Shown here in pieces: positions 35,062 through 47,475 of a stretch of DNA of 64,000 nucleotides (the stretch's first letter is position 1; the number at the start of each line of letters is the position of its first letter). The notes beneath the pieces are model-generated. The model searched no databases and was not told where the DNA came from. It saw only the letters and a program-made list of their open reading frames with translations. The position numbers and the translations under genes were made by a program. The DNA is from Tragulus kanchil (taxonomy: Eukaryota; Chordata; Mammalia; Artiodactyla; Tragulidae), in assembly GCA_022376925.1 (NCBI GenBank), contig JAIOJX010000004.1, forward strand, positions 2,480,001 through 2,544,000. Direction: 5' to 3'.

Positions 35062-37186
35062 AGGTGTCCAGAATGAGAGTTGACCTGGTAGATGACAAGA
35101 CGTGGGTAGAGCTACTGCTCAAAAGGCCATTAAGATACAGGGCTTCCCTGAGCCTGTCACCCTGCCCCAACCCCCAGAAAGAGTCACCCCAAAAGGTTCC
35201 CACCACCATCTTCCCCAGTGAACCGCCATCTTCCGGACCTCTTACCTTCCTAAAACTAGAATACATCACAGAACTGTGCTGCAGAGGACCGTGTTCATTC
35301 CAAAATAAATCTCCACAGATTACAACCCTAACTTCACCATTCCCCATTTCCCCTCCCACAAACTTGTATATGGGCATTCTAAATCCCTTCTTCCAGAAGA
35401 GAAAAATGATGCTCAGAGGGGCTAAGTCACTGACACCAGATTCCACACTAGCAGGTGGGAGGAATCAGAACCCAAACCAGATATTCTCCTACCAAATCCC
35501 AAATCCTCCACCCTGTTTTTCTACATCCCTCAGCATTCTGGGGTTCTCTCTCAGGGAGTCAAACTCTACTATTCTCTCCAGTATAAAGGATATTCCATTT
35601 CCTGCATAAGCTGTAATTAACACACACAAAAGCCTTTCAAGGTGACCTGAACAACCCTCAGCCTCCCTCACATAGCAGCTATATTTAACTCCTGGAAAGC
35701 AGTCAGCACAAGGCACTGGCTTTACAGCCAGGTTTCTCTGCTACTCCTTTTTTAATTCTTTTTTAGCCCGCATAAACCACAGTCGTCCCTGCACACTCTG
35801 GAACAACAGGAAGTGTTTGTTTTAGTGATCAGCAATGCTAGTCCAACCAGTGAGGTCCCCTCCAATGTCCCGCCCACTATTTGGCCTGCATTCAGACTCT
35901 GAGAAGTGCTTTGTAAATTCTGAGGAAGGAAGTGAGACATCTTCATGGCCCCAGATGGGTAGATCTGCAGTAACTTGGAAGAAACTGTGGCAGAGGAAAG
36001 AGAGATTTCTGTACCCATGAAGTGAAGGGGCAATTCCACCAACTCACCTGTGTGGCTGGGGCCTCTCCCACTGCCAAAAGCTATTTCCTTGGAAGTTGGT
36101 GGCTTGCCCCACCCCCCATCTGGAATTGTCTTGATGAGGGGGAACTACCACTTCCCTGGCCACCCAGGGCTGAGAAACAAGGTGTCCAGAATGAGAGTTG
36201 ACCTGGTAGATGACAAGACGTGGGTAGAGCTGCTGCTCAAAAGGCCATTAAGATACAGGGCTTCCCTGAGCCTGTCACCCTGCCCCAACCCCCAGAAAGA
36301 GTCACCCCAAAAGGTTCCCACCACCATCTTCCCCAGTGAACCGCCATCTTCCGGACCTCTTACCTTCCTAAAACTAGAATACATCACAGAACTGTGCTGC
36401 AGAGGACCGTGTTCATTCCAAAATAAATCTCCACAGATTACAACCCTAACTTCACCATTCCCCATTTCCCCTCCCACAAACTTGTATATGGGCATTCTAA
36501 ATCCCTTCTTCCAGAAGAGAAAAATGATGCTCAGAGGGGCTAAGTCACTGACACCAGATTCCACACTAGCAGGTGGGAGGAATCAGAACCCAAACCAGAT
36601 ATTCTCCTACCAAATCCCAAATCCTCCACCCTGTTTTTCTACATCCCTCAGCATTCTGGGGTTCTCTCTCAGGGAGTCAAACTCTACTATTCTCTCCAGT
36701 ATAAAGGATATTCCATTTCCTGCATAAGCTGTAATTAACACACACAAAAGCCTTTCAAGGTGACCTGAACAACCCTCAGCCTCCCTCACATAGCAGCTAT
36801 ATTTAACTCCTGGAAAGCAGTCAGCACAAGGCACTGGCTTTACAGCCAGGTTTCTCTGCTACTCCTTTTTTAATTCTTTTTTAGCCCGCATAAACCACAG
36901 TCGTCCCTGCACACTCTGGAACAACAGGAAGTGTTTGTTTTAGTGATCAGCAATGCTAGTCCAACCAGTGAGGTCCCCTCCAATGTCCCGCCCACTATTT
37001 GGCCTGCATTCAGACTCTGAGAAGTGCTTTGTAAATTCTGAGGAAGGAAGTGAGACATCTTCATGGCCCCAGATGGGTAGATCTGCAGTAACTTGGAAGA
37101 AACTGTGGCAGAGGAAAGAGAGATTTCTGTACCCATGAAGTGAAGGGGCAATTCCACCAACTCACCTGTGTGGCTGGGGGCCTCTC
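34948..37186. repeat. Tandem duplication D10 (34948-36065 / 36066-37186)
   Basis: The block tcccactgccaaaagc restarts at 36066, an offset of 1118. Differences: agctactgctc versus agctgctgctc and one extra G at the end of copy 2. The junction has about two shared bases and no filler. It overlaps D9 by about 114 bases. Confidence 0.95.
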
Positions 37187-38100
37187 AGCTGAGACGGAAG
37201 CCGCACTGTGAAGGACCACCGGGAGCAGCACCAAAGTGGCCCCAATGTGCTTCCCATGCTGCAGTCCTCGGTTCCCACCTCTGTAAGAACTAAATTATGA
37301 ATTTTGCTAAGAATTTAATGAAATTCGTAAGATAATTATGTAATAACCATGTAAATCTCTTAAAGCAGGATATGACATACAATAATAAAGGAAGAATACT
37401 GTAAATAGATAACATTTACCGAGTGCTCACTATGTGCCAGACACTGTTTCAGGCACATTCTCACGTACTTGGGCCCACTGCTGAAGTAGATAAGCTTCAC
37501 AGGTCACCAGTGATGTTCATCGGGCATTTACATACTTGTCCCAGAGGTGCACAGCTAGACCAGGGGAACAAGACTTGTACTCAAGTAGTTCCTGTATTAA
37601 TGCTAATTATTATCATTTATACCTTAGGGTTTAAAACCCAGCAACTACAAAATACACATCACTAAACCAACTGGCAGCCATATCCACACAAGGGATACAA
37701 ATTCAAACAAATAGGGTTTGGGGAGCTTATCCAGTGAAAAACTGGGTTTCTGCTCCCTTTTGTGCCCTGGGTTTTTTTTCCTTTTTCCTTTTTTTTTTTT
37801 TTTTTAGCATCGTGTCACTATCCTGAGTCACCATGAGCACAGACACGGTTCCATTAACTAACTGTTAGGCTTTATCAACTCCTAAGAAAATTTTGCTTCA
37901 AGAATTCACTCATTGCACAAATACTTAAGCACTTATTCTATGTCACACTAGCAAAAGCTGCCACTATTCCTACCCTTAAGGAGTTAAGGCTCAAGCGAGG
38001 GAAATAGACGTTAATCAGAGAAATACATATTTAAATACAGCTATCCTCTGGTATCTGCAGGGAATTTGTTCTAGGGCCTTCATGGATACCAAAATCCTCG
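37187..38100. other. Intron 1 with a MIR relic and a poly(T) tract
   Basis: A MIR-like relic lies at about 37395-37640 (gagtgctcactatgtgccagacactg and following). A T-rich tract at about 37770-37806 may be the tail of an unidentified retroposon. No gene is supportable. Confidence 0.55.
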
Positions 38101-38170
38101 GATGTTCAAGTCCCTCACAGTCAGTCCCATGGGTTCTGCATCCACAAGTTTTGCATCCAGGGATCCAGAG
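38037..38170. mobile_element. DNA-transposon-like relic (Tigger-type suspected)
   Basis: 'atcctctggtatctgcaggg', 'ccttcatggataccaaaatcctcggatg' and 'ttcaagtccctcac' resemble a common mammalian TcMar-type relic. The family assignment is tentative. Part of it is repeated through D11. Confidence 0.4.
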
Positions 38171-40464
38171 GGCCAGTGAAAACCGTAACGTTTCACCGTG
38201 ATAAGTACCACAGGGAGAGTGATGCTATGACAACATAAAGCAGAGGCAGGGTCTACGGTCAAGAGGACAGTGAATCTTTGTGAGGAAAGCATCAGTGAGT
38301 AGAGGGCTAAGGGGGCCATTACTGGTTAGCAGGAGAAGGGAATTCTGACAGAAGGAACCACACATGCAGAGACCTGGGGTTAAGAACCTGAGGAACACAG
38401 CAGAAAGCAGCCTGGAGGGAGGTCTGTCTGGAAGGGCCTGGAGGGTTGGCAGACCAGAGAAAAGGCTCCTCTTTCCTCCCTCCCTCCTACCCAACTACTG
38501 AGACCACCCCTACTAAGTATACTGCTTTCCTTTCTAAAGTGAGTTAACTTCCCACTGCTATCATGGGTCATACATCATTAACATGCTACCTTGTTAGAAC
38601 AGAAGTCATCTCTAAGATCATGATCAAAAGATCCTAAGTAATATACTGGTTCTTTCTCTAGGTAAGGAGCCTTTATGAGATGGAAACTGGGTTATTTTGC
38701 AGTTGGGAAATGACAAAGGAAATCTGAGTAAACCAAAAGGAAAACTCCTCCATCAAACCACATTCTGACAACTCTTTCTATTTTTCATTTTTAAACCTTC
38801 AGTTTGCATTTTCTCTGACTCTGATAACAAAGAAGGATGAGTTATCTTTGTCCAAAAGAGGCTTGTCAAATAGTGAAGTGAGCAAAAGAGAAATTGGTTT
38901 CCTCCTACTGATTTGAATTTTATGAGATTATAATTTGCAAGCTGTTTCCAAGCATTTTTGTAAATTCCAGAGACTAAAAGGTGCCCAGGAATGAGATCAC
39001 AAGTCAAAGAGCCCACTGGCTGGCTTGGTAGGAACCCAAACAGGGTTTACTATTCCTGTGGTTTGCTGAAGATGGATTATCTACTTGCTTTTGTCATGCA
39101 AATTAGACTTCTTACCTTTCAGACCTGAATAAGTCTGACCTTCTTTGCACTGGGAGCCCATACTGGCTGTAAAGAAGGCCTTTTGCTAAAGGTTTCACTT
39201 AAGCTGTACCAGGGATGCAGTCCTGGGAACAAGTGGCAGTCCTTTTGCCCATGGCTTAAATTTCTGCTCTCTGCCACCTGATGTTCAAGTCCCTCACAGT
39301 CAGTCCCATGGGTTCTGCATCCACAAGTTTTGCATCCAGGGATCCAGAGGGCCAGTGAAAACCGTAACGTTTCACCGTGATAAGTACCACAGGGAGAGTG
39401 ATGCTATGACAACATAAAGCAGAGGCAGGGTCTACGGTCAAGAGGACAGTGAACCTTTGTGAGGAAAGCATCAGTGAGTAGAGGGCTAAGGGGGCCATTA
39501 CTGGTTAGCAGGAGAAGGGAATTCTGACAGAAGGAACCACACATGCAGAGACCTGGGGTTAAGAACCTGAGGAACACAGCAGAAAGCAGCCTGGAGGGAG
39601 GTCTGTCTGGAAGGGCCTGGAGGGTTGGCAGACCAGAGAAAAGGCTCCTCTTTCCTCCCTCCCTCCTACCCAACTACTGAGACCACCCCTACTAAGTATA
39701 CTGCTTTCCTTTCTAAAGTGAGTTAACTTCCCACTGCTATCATGGGTCATACATCATTAACATGCTACCTTGTTAGAACAGAAGTCATCTCTAAGATCAT
39801 GATCAAAAGATCCTAAGTAATATACTGGTTCTTTCTCTAGGTAAGGAGCCTTTATGAGATGGAAACTGGGTTATTTTGCAGTTGGGAAATGACAAAGGAA
39901 ATCTGAGTAAACCAAAAGGAAAACTCCTCCATCAAACCACATTCTGACAACTCTTTCTATTTTTCATTTTTAAACCTTCAGTTTGCATTTTCTCTGACTC
40001 TGATAACAAAGAAGGATGAGTTATCTTTGTCCAAAAGAGGCTTGTCAAATAGTGAAGTGAGCAAAAGAGAAATTGGTTTCCTCCTACTGATTTGAATTTT
40101 ATGAGATTATAATTTGCAAGCTGTTTCCAAGCATTTTTGTAAATTCCAGAGACTAAAAGGTGCCCAGGAATGAGATCACAAGTCAAAGAGCCCACTGGCT
40201 GGCTTGGTAGGAACCCAAACAGGGTTTACTATTCCTGTGGTTTGCTGAAGATGGATTATCTACTTGCTTTTGTCATGCAAATTAGACTTCTTACCTTTCA
40301 GACCTGAATAAGTCTGACCTTCTTTGCACTGGGAGCCCATACTGGCTGTAAAGAAGGCCTTTTGCTTAAAGGTTTCACTTAAGCTGTACCAGGGATGCAG
40401 TCCTGGGAACAAGTGGCAGTCCTTTTTGCCCATGGCTTAAATTTCTGCTCTCTGCCACCTGATG
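38101..40464. repeat. Tandem duplication D11 (38101-39279 / 39280-40464)
   Basis: The block gatgttcaagtccctcac restarts at 39280, an offset of 1179-1181. This is the longest period in the set. Differences: gtgaatcttt versus gtgaaccttt, and one-base T insertions at tttgctaaag and ccttttgcc. The junction shares the word gatg with both flanks. Confidence 0.95.
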
Positions 40465-42080
40465 CTGATTTCACTTAGGTGGGAAGAGTGGAGGAGCAGA
40501 GAGGAAAATGATCTTAGTCTTAGTTGGGTATTCACCAGGGACAATAAACACAGAGTGGTTCAATCTCAGATATATTTTCAAGTAGGTTTCTGATTTTATT
40601 TAGCAAACTTTTTTACATCCCTGAGAATAATTATCAACCCTCTTAGATTTCTATGCCTCTCTGTCCCTCCGGTAAAACAGTAAAGACTTAAACAATGATT
40701 AGACCATTCCTTCCTGGATTTTCCTCATTGGAATTTACTGTACCTCCCTAAGGCTCAACTAAACCAAACAAGATCAATGAAATGTATTCATGGTTCTAAA
40801 CAAAATCTAGTCATAAAGACAGCCCTGTCCTGATGCTCCTGACAGCAGAGGTGACTGGACCAGGAACAAAGATGGGAGGCCAGGTGGGACAGGAATTGGT
40901 AATTTTTCCTGACTGGGGACGACAGGGATAGGTTTCTGAGTTGTATCATTGCCCCTCCACCTAAAAGATGCTGTCCCTCCGCATGGCATGGAGGGAGGAG
41001 TCCTTGGGAGGAGAGCAACTCTGAGGAAAGGGGCTCTACCGCCTCCAACTGCCTTAACCACCCAGGCTCAGAGTCATACCCAGGGCTATGAACAGTCCGT
41101 GTGGGGATCATGCAGAATCCACAATGTCTTTCTGTCCTGGGAACCCCCTTCCCTTGTGCCTAGCACCGCACCTGAATCTGCTGGGGGTTACATACAAATG
41201 AAGAGAACTCCACTGAGTGCACTGAGCACCATATCTTTTTATTTTCATCTCTACAGTGACCATGCACAACAACTACTGTTTTACCCCCAGTGTTTACAGA
41301 TGAAGAAATGAACGCTAAGGAAAGCTATTTCCCTGAGTGGAAAATGGCAGAGCTGGGAGGTGAGCCCAGACTGTGTATATCCTGAGCTCTCAGCCACTCT
41401 TCTATGACTTATCTAAGCATCAAGCCTATCATGATGCTTGATCAAGCCTTATCTAAGCATCAAGTGTAAATTTAACACTAGATATGCTTCTTTTCAGTTA
41501 GTTGTGTGGCTGTAGCTAAGTCAGATAACCTCTTGAACCCTCACATTCTACATGTTCAAAATCAGAGGGTTGACCTAGGTCATCAAAATATTGTATTCAA
41601 TGAACGGATGCTTGTTGGACATCTACTATGATTGAGAACACAGATAAAGACATGTCCTCACAAAGCCTTTTATCACAACTATAGCAAAACCACCACTAAA
41701 TACTATCTGTTCAGTACTCCAGAGTATACATAGTTCTGGGGAATATACTAGGAAGCAGCAGCAGCAACAACAGTATGGCCATGTTGATGGCTCCAGGCAC
41801 AGCACCAAAGTGCTCTGCAAGCATAATCGTATCAAGTTCCCCAGCCTAGGAGGTTGGGATCCTAGTATGCTCACTTCACAGATGAGAAAATCAATGGCTC
41901 AGTGCTTTCTAAGGTGCCCATCTCTGTACAGCTCGGAAGTGGCAACACAAGAAGTCCAGCTCAGGGATTCAGCTAAAGCTCTAATCCCTGTGCTTTTCTG
42001 AGCAAGATTCATGTTCCAGCTAATTACAATCCTCTGCAGGGGCTCTTATTCACACTTTGACTCAGTTGTTTCAGAAAGGG
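40465..42080. other. Intron 1, no gene; MIR relic and a small inverted repeat
   Basis: A MIR relic occupies about 41215-41400 (gtgcactgagcaccatatc, cagtgtttacagatgaagaaatg). A direct-plus-inverted repeat of aagcatca lies at 41403-41470. A second MIR-like trace lies at about 41800-41990 (cacttcacagatgagaaaatc). Overlapping open frames at 40788-41311 carry no motif. Confidence 0.55.
41403..41470. repeat. Direct and inverted short repeat
   Basis: The word cttatctaagcatcaag occurs twice (near 41408 and 41449). Between them tgatgctt is the perfect inverse of aagcatca, so a hairpin with an 8-bp stem can form. It may be a footprint of local template switching. Confidence 0.75.
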
Positions 42081-42101
42081 ATTGTCTAGTGATAATTTTT
42101 T
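42081..42101. repeat. Left target-site duplication of the L1 at 42102-47254
   Basis: The word attgtctagtgataa followed by six T recurs exactly at 47255-47275. Its position at the poly(A)-side end of a reverse-strand L1 fits target-primed reverse transcription. Confidence 0.9.
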
Positions 42102-42863
42102 TTCTTCATTAATTTTTTTACTTTGTATATTTTTACAGAGTTTTGTTGTTCACATACATGTATGTTCCCAGATCAGTCATATGCATATCGCTGCCCCCCT
42201 CCCACCACCACCCACTTCCCAGTCCCCCCTACTTGCCCCTTCCCAGTCCCCCCATCCCACCCCTCCAGATCATCGCACCGTGCCCCTGCAGGATCCCCTA
42301 TTCTCACAGAGCAATGACAATAGTAATCTTTTTCACATGTGATAGTATATGTTTCCAGGTTACTCCCTCTATGCCTCCCACCCACTATTTATTCCCCTCA
42401 ATGTCCATATATGTTCTCTTTGTTTTTCCATCGCTTCACGGCATGTGTTATCATTACCATCTTACTAGATTCCATATATGTGTGTTAGTATACTGTATTT
42501 GTCTTTCTCTTTTTGACTTACTTCACTTTTTAAAAAAAACTTGTATTTTACTTTTAACTTTTACAGAGTTTTGTTGTTTACAGATATGTATCTTCCCAGA
42601 TTAGTCATATGTTATATCCCCCTCTTCCCACCCCTCCAGACCGTCACACAGCACCCCTGCAGGATCTGCTTTTCTCACAGAGCAACGACTATAGCTATTT
42701 TCTTCACATATGATAGTACAGGCCTTCATGCTACTTCCTTTACGCCTCTCACCCACTGTTCCTTCCCGACAATGTCCATATGTCCACTGTCCATGTCTGT
42801 CTTTCCATCACTTCACTGCATGTGCCATTGTCACCCTCCTACTAGATTCCATATATATATGTG

Positions 42864-45191
42864 TTAGGATATTGTACTTGTCCTTCTCTTTCTGACTAAC
42901 TTCACTTTTTATGATAGGTTCTAGATCCAGCCATCTCATTAGGGCTGATTCTTCTACATTTCTTTTTACAGCTGTGTAGTATTCCATTGTATATATGTAC
43001 CAGAGCTTTTGGATCCATTCGTTCGTCGATGGGCATCTAGGTTGCTTGCATGTTCTAGCTATTGTATAGAGAGCTGCAATGAACATTGGGGTACAGGTGC
43101 TTCTTTCAGATTTGATTTCATCAGGGTATAAGCCTAAGAGTGGGATTGCTGGGTCGTACGGTGCTTCTATTTTTAGTTTTTTAAGAAATCTCCAGACTGT
43201 CTTCCATAGAGGCTATATCAATCTACATTCCCACCAGCAATGCAGGAGTGTTCCCTTTTCTCCGCAGCCTCTCCAGCATTTATTGTCTGTTGATTTGTGG
43301 ATGATGGCCATTCTGACAGGTGTGAGGTGATATCTCATTGTCATTTTGATTTGCATTTCTCTAATTATAAGTGAAGTTGAGCATCGTTTCATGTGTTTTT
43401 GGGCCATCTGTATGTCCTCTTTGGAGAGGTGTCTGTTTTGGTCCTTTTCCCATTTTTTGATTGGGTTGTTCATTTTTCCAGTGCTGAGTTGTCTGAGTTG
43501 CTTGTAGATTTTGGAGATTAATTCTTTGTCTGTTGTTTCATTTGCTATGATTTTCTCTCATTCTGTGGGCTGTCTGTTCAGCTTTTTTGTAGTTTCTTTT
43601 GCTGGATAAAAGCTTTTCAGTTTCATTAGGTCCCTCACGTTAATTTTTCTTTTTAGTTCCACTCTTCTAGTAGGCAGGTAATGGAAGATCTTGCTTTGGT
43701 TTATGTCCTTGAGTGCTTTGCCTATATTCTCCTCTAAGAGTTTTAGGGTTTCTGGTCTTAGAGGTAGGTCTTTAATCCATTTTGAGTTTATCTTTGTGTA
43801 TGGTGTCAGGGAATGTTCCAACTTCATTTTTTTGCATGTAGCTGTCCAATTTTCCTAGCACCATTTGTTGAAGAGGCTGTCTTTGTCCCATTTTATATTT
43901 TCACCTCCTTTGTCAAAAATAAGGTATCCATAGGTGTGTGGGTTTATCTCTGGGTTCTCTATCTTGTTCCATTGGTCGATGTTTCTGTTTTTGACCAGTA
44001 CCATGCTGTCTTTTGGGGTGGGGCCATTGCTTAGGATATTGTACTTGTCCTTCTCTTTCTGACTAACTTCACTTTTATGATAGGTTGTAGATCCAGCCAT
44101 CTCATTAGGGGTGATTCTTCTACATTTCTTTTACAGCTGTGTAGTATTCCATTGTATATATGTACCAGAGCTTTTGGATCCATTCGTTCGTCGATGGGCA
44201 TCTAGGTTGCTTGCATGTTCTAGCTATTGTATAGAGAGCTGCAATGAACATTGGGGTACAGGTGCTTCTTTCAGATTTGATTTCATCAGGGTATAAGCCT
44301 AAGAGTGGGATTGCTGGGTCATAGGGTGCTTCTATTTTTAGTTTTTTAAGAAATCTCCAGACTGTCTTCCATAGAGGCTATATCAATCTACATTCCCACC
44401 AGCAATGCAGGAGTGTTCCCTTTTCTCCGCAGCCTCTCCAGCATTTATTGTCTGTTGATTTGTGGATGATGGCCATTCTGACAGGTGTGAGGTGATATCT
44501 CATTGTCATTTTGATTTGCATTTCTCTAATTATAAGTGAAGTTGAGCATCGTTTCATGTGTTTTTGGGCCATCTGTATGTCCTCTTTGGAGAGGTGTCTG
44601 TTTTGGTCCTTTTCCCATTTTTTGATTGGGTTGTTCATTTTTCCAGTGCTGAGTTGTCTGAGTTGCTTGTAGATTTTGGAGATTAATTCTTTGTCTGTTG
44701 TTTCATTTGCTATGATTTTCTCTCATTCTGTGGGCTGTCTGTTCAGCTTTTTTGTAGTTTCTTTTGCTGGATAAAAGCTTTTCAGTTTCATTAGGTCCCT
44801 CACGTTAATTTTTCTTTTTAGTTCCACTCTTCTAGTAGGCAGGTAATGGAAGATCTTGCTTTGGTTTATGTCCTTGAGTGCTTTGCCTATATTCTCCTCT
44901 AAGAGTTTTAGGGTTTCTGGTCTTAGAGGTAGGTCTTTAATCCATTTTGAGTTTATCTTTGTGTATGGTGTCAGGGAATGTTCCAACTTCATTTTTTTGC
45001 ATGTAGCTGTCCAATTTTCCTAGCACCATTTGTTGAAGAGGCTGTCTTTGTCCCATTTTATATTTTCACCTCCTTTGTCAAAAATAAGGTATCCATAGGT
45101 GTGTGGGTTTATCTCTGGGTTCTCTATCTTGTTCCATTGGTCGATGTTTCTGTTTTTGACCAGTACCATGCTGTCTTTTGGGGGGTGGGGG
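42864..45191. repeat. Tandem duplication D12 inside the L1 (42864-44024 / 44031-45191)
   Basis: The block ttaggatattgtacttgtcc restarts at 44031, an offset of 1167. This pair has the most differences in the set (gttctagatcc versus gttgtagatcc, agggctgatt versus aggggtgatt, gtcgtacggtgc versus gtcatagggtgc, and T-run indels). About six filler bases separate the copies. Confidence 0.94.
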
Positions 45192-47166
45192 CTGCAGTTG
45201 CAGTGGCTGAGGTGACCACATGCTTTGTTTTTTTTTTAACTTTTATTTTACTTTTAACTTTTACAGAATCTTGTTGTTTACAGATATGCATGTTCCCAGA
45301 TTAGTCATATGTATGACTGTTGCTTTGTAGTATAGTCTGAAGTTAGGAAGGCTGATCCCTCCAGCTCCATTCTTCTTTCTCAGGATTCCTTTAGCTATTA
45401 GGGGTCTTTTGTGTTTCCATATGAACTGTGTTATTCTTTGGTCTAGTTTTGTGAAGAATGTCATTGGTAGTTTGATAGGGATCACATTGAATCTGTAGAT
45501 GATATTTGGTAGTATGGTCATTTTCACAATATTGATTCTTCCTACCCAGGAACATGGAATATCTCTCCATCTGTTTAAGTCTTCTTTAATTTCTTTCATG
45601 AGTGTCTTGTAATTTTCTGTGTGCAGCTCTTTTGTTTCTTTGGGCAGCTTTATTCCTAGATATTTTATTCTTTTGGTTGCAATGGTGAAGGGGATTGCAT
45701 CTTTGATTTCGTTTTCTGATTTTTCATTGTGTATAGGAATGCCAGTGATTTCTGTGTATTGATTTTGTATCTCGTGCCTTTGCTGAATTCGTTGATTAGC
45801 TCTAGTAGTTTTGTAATAGTGTCTTTGGAGTTTTCTATGTATAATATCATGTTGTCTGCAAATAGAGAGACTTTTACTTCTTATTTTCCAATCTGGATTC
45901 CTTTTATTTCTTTTTCTTCTCTTATTGCTGTTGCTAGAACTTTCAGGACTATGTTGAATAAAGGTGGTGAAAGTGGACACCCCTGTCTTGTTCTTGATCT
46001 TAGAGGGATTGCTTTCAGTTTTTCATCATTGAGGATAATGTTAGCTGTGGGCTTCTCATATACGGCTTTCACTATGTTAAGATAGGCTCCTTCTATGCCC
46101 ATTTTTTTAAAGAGTTTTCACCTCCTTTGTCAAAAATAAGGTATCCATAGGTGTGTGGGTTTATCTCTGGGTTCTCTATCTTGTTCCATTGGTCGATGTT
46201 TCTGTTTTTGACCAGTACCATGCTGTCTTTTGGGGGGTGGGGGCTGCAGTTGCAGTGGCTGAGGTGACCACATGCTTTGTTTTTTTTTAACTTTTATTTT
46301 ACTTTTAACTTTTACAGAATCTTGTTGTTTACAGATATGCATGTTCCCAGATTAGTCATATGTATGACTGTTGCTTTGTAGTATAGTCTGAAGTTAGGAA
46401 GGCTGATCCCTCCAGCTCCATTCTTCTTTCTCAGGATTCCTTTAGCTATTAGGGGTCTTTTGTGTTTCCATATGAACTGTGTTATTCTTTGGTCTAGTTT
46501 TGTGAAGAATGTCATTGGTAGTTTGATAGGGATCACATTGAATCTGTAGATGATATTTGGTAGTATGGTCATTTTCACAATATTGATTCTTCCTACCCAG
46601 GAACATGGAATATCTCTCCATCTGTTTAAGTCTTCTTTAATTTCTTTCATGAGTGTCTTGTAATTTTCTGTGTGCAGCTCTTTTGTTTCTTTGGGCAGCT
46701 TTATTCCTAGATATTTTATTCTTTTGGTTGCAATGGTGAAGGGGATTGCATCTTTGATTTCGTTTTCTGATTTTTCATTGTGTATAGGAATGCCAGTGAT
46801 TTCTGTGTATTGATTTTGTATCTCGTGCCTTTGCTGAATTCGTTGATTAGCTCTAGTAGTTTTGTAATAGTGTCTTTGGAGTTTTCTATGTATAATATCA
46901 TGTTGTCTGCAAATAGAGAGACTTTTACTTCTTATTTTCCAATCTGGATTCCTTTTATTTCTTTTTCTTCTCTTATTGCTGTTGCTAGAACTTTCAGGAC
47001 TATGTTGAATAAAGGTGGTGAAAGTGGACACCCCTGTCTTGTTCTTGATCTTAGAGGGATTGCTTTCAGTTTTTCATCATTGAGGATAATGTTAGCTGTG
47101 GGCTTCTCATATACGGCTTTCACTATGTTAAGATAGGCTCCTTCTATGCCCATTTTTTTAAAGAGT
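45063..47166. repeat. Tandem duplication D13 inside the L1 (45063-46114 / 46115-47166)
   Basis: The block ttttcacctcctttgtc restarts at 46115, an offset of 1052. Copies differ mainly by one T in a homopolymer. The junction lies in a shared TTTT. It overlaps D12 by about 129 bases. Confidence 0.94.
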
Positions 47167-47254
47167 TTTTTTTTTTTTATCATAAATGGGTGTTGGATTT
47201 TGTCAAAGGCTTTTTCTGCATCTATTGAGATTATCATGTGATTTTTGTCTTTCA

Positions 47255-47275
47255 ATTGTCTAGTGATAATTTTTT
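47255..47275. repeat. Right target-site duplication of the L1
   Basis: Exact match to 42081-42101, at the 5'-truncated end of the element. This pair shows that everything between the two sites was one insertion at most a few events old, apart from the ~1.1 kb duplications. Confidence 0.9.
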
Positions 47276-47351
47276 AAGGAATGAGGGATGTCTTCCCACA
47301 ATCTTTACATTCACAGACATTGTGTCTAGTAGGTTTTCTGGTGGTTTATTT

Positions 47352-47475
47352 TTCAGAGGTTGAATCTTGGAATCACCTAGAGTACTTGTTAAAAATGCAG
47401 ATTCTTGGATCCCAGTAAAGGGCCTACTGAATCAGACTCTCAGATAGGGGGTCCAGGAATCTACATTTCCACTAA
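47352..47475. mobile_element. MER20-like DNA-transposon relic
   Basis: 'cttggaatcacctagagtacttgttaaaaatgcagattc', 'ctactgaatcagactctcagatagg' and 'ggaatctacatttccac' follow the MER20 consensus. Confidence 0.65.

Larger units (their letters stand above)
42102..47254 (-). mobile_element. 5'-truncated L1 LINE, reverse strand
   Basis: On the reverse strand this element begins inside the ORF2 reverse-transcriptase domain ([18 protein letters not shown] at the 47254 end). It continues through RQGCPLSP, the thumb-like WIKDL..KLLEENIGK region and the C-terminal [22 protein letters not shown] zinc knuckle, then a long 3' UTR and A-rich end. The catalytic motif reads FADN instead of FADD, an in-frame TAA precedes it, and frameshifts follow, so it is dead. 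A 21-bp target-site duplication brackets it. Duplications D12 and D13 lie inside; collapsed, the element would be about 2.9 kb. The 3' UTR appears as two diverged tandem modules (about 42116-42530 and 42533-42960), and a third short 3'-end piece is nested in ORF2 at about 45183-45311. Confidence 0.92.

Noticed and set aside
37187..37290. GC-richer segment followed by ctgtaagaac as a possible noncoding exon
   Set aside because: No acceptor, conserved frame or second exon could be identified, so the donor-like word alone is not enough.
42143..42604. Open frame of 153 codons on the + strand
   Set aside because: It is the antisense of the L1 3' UTR, pyrimidine-rich and without motif.
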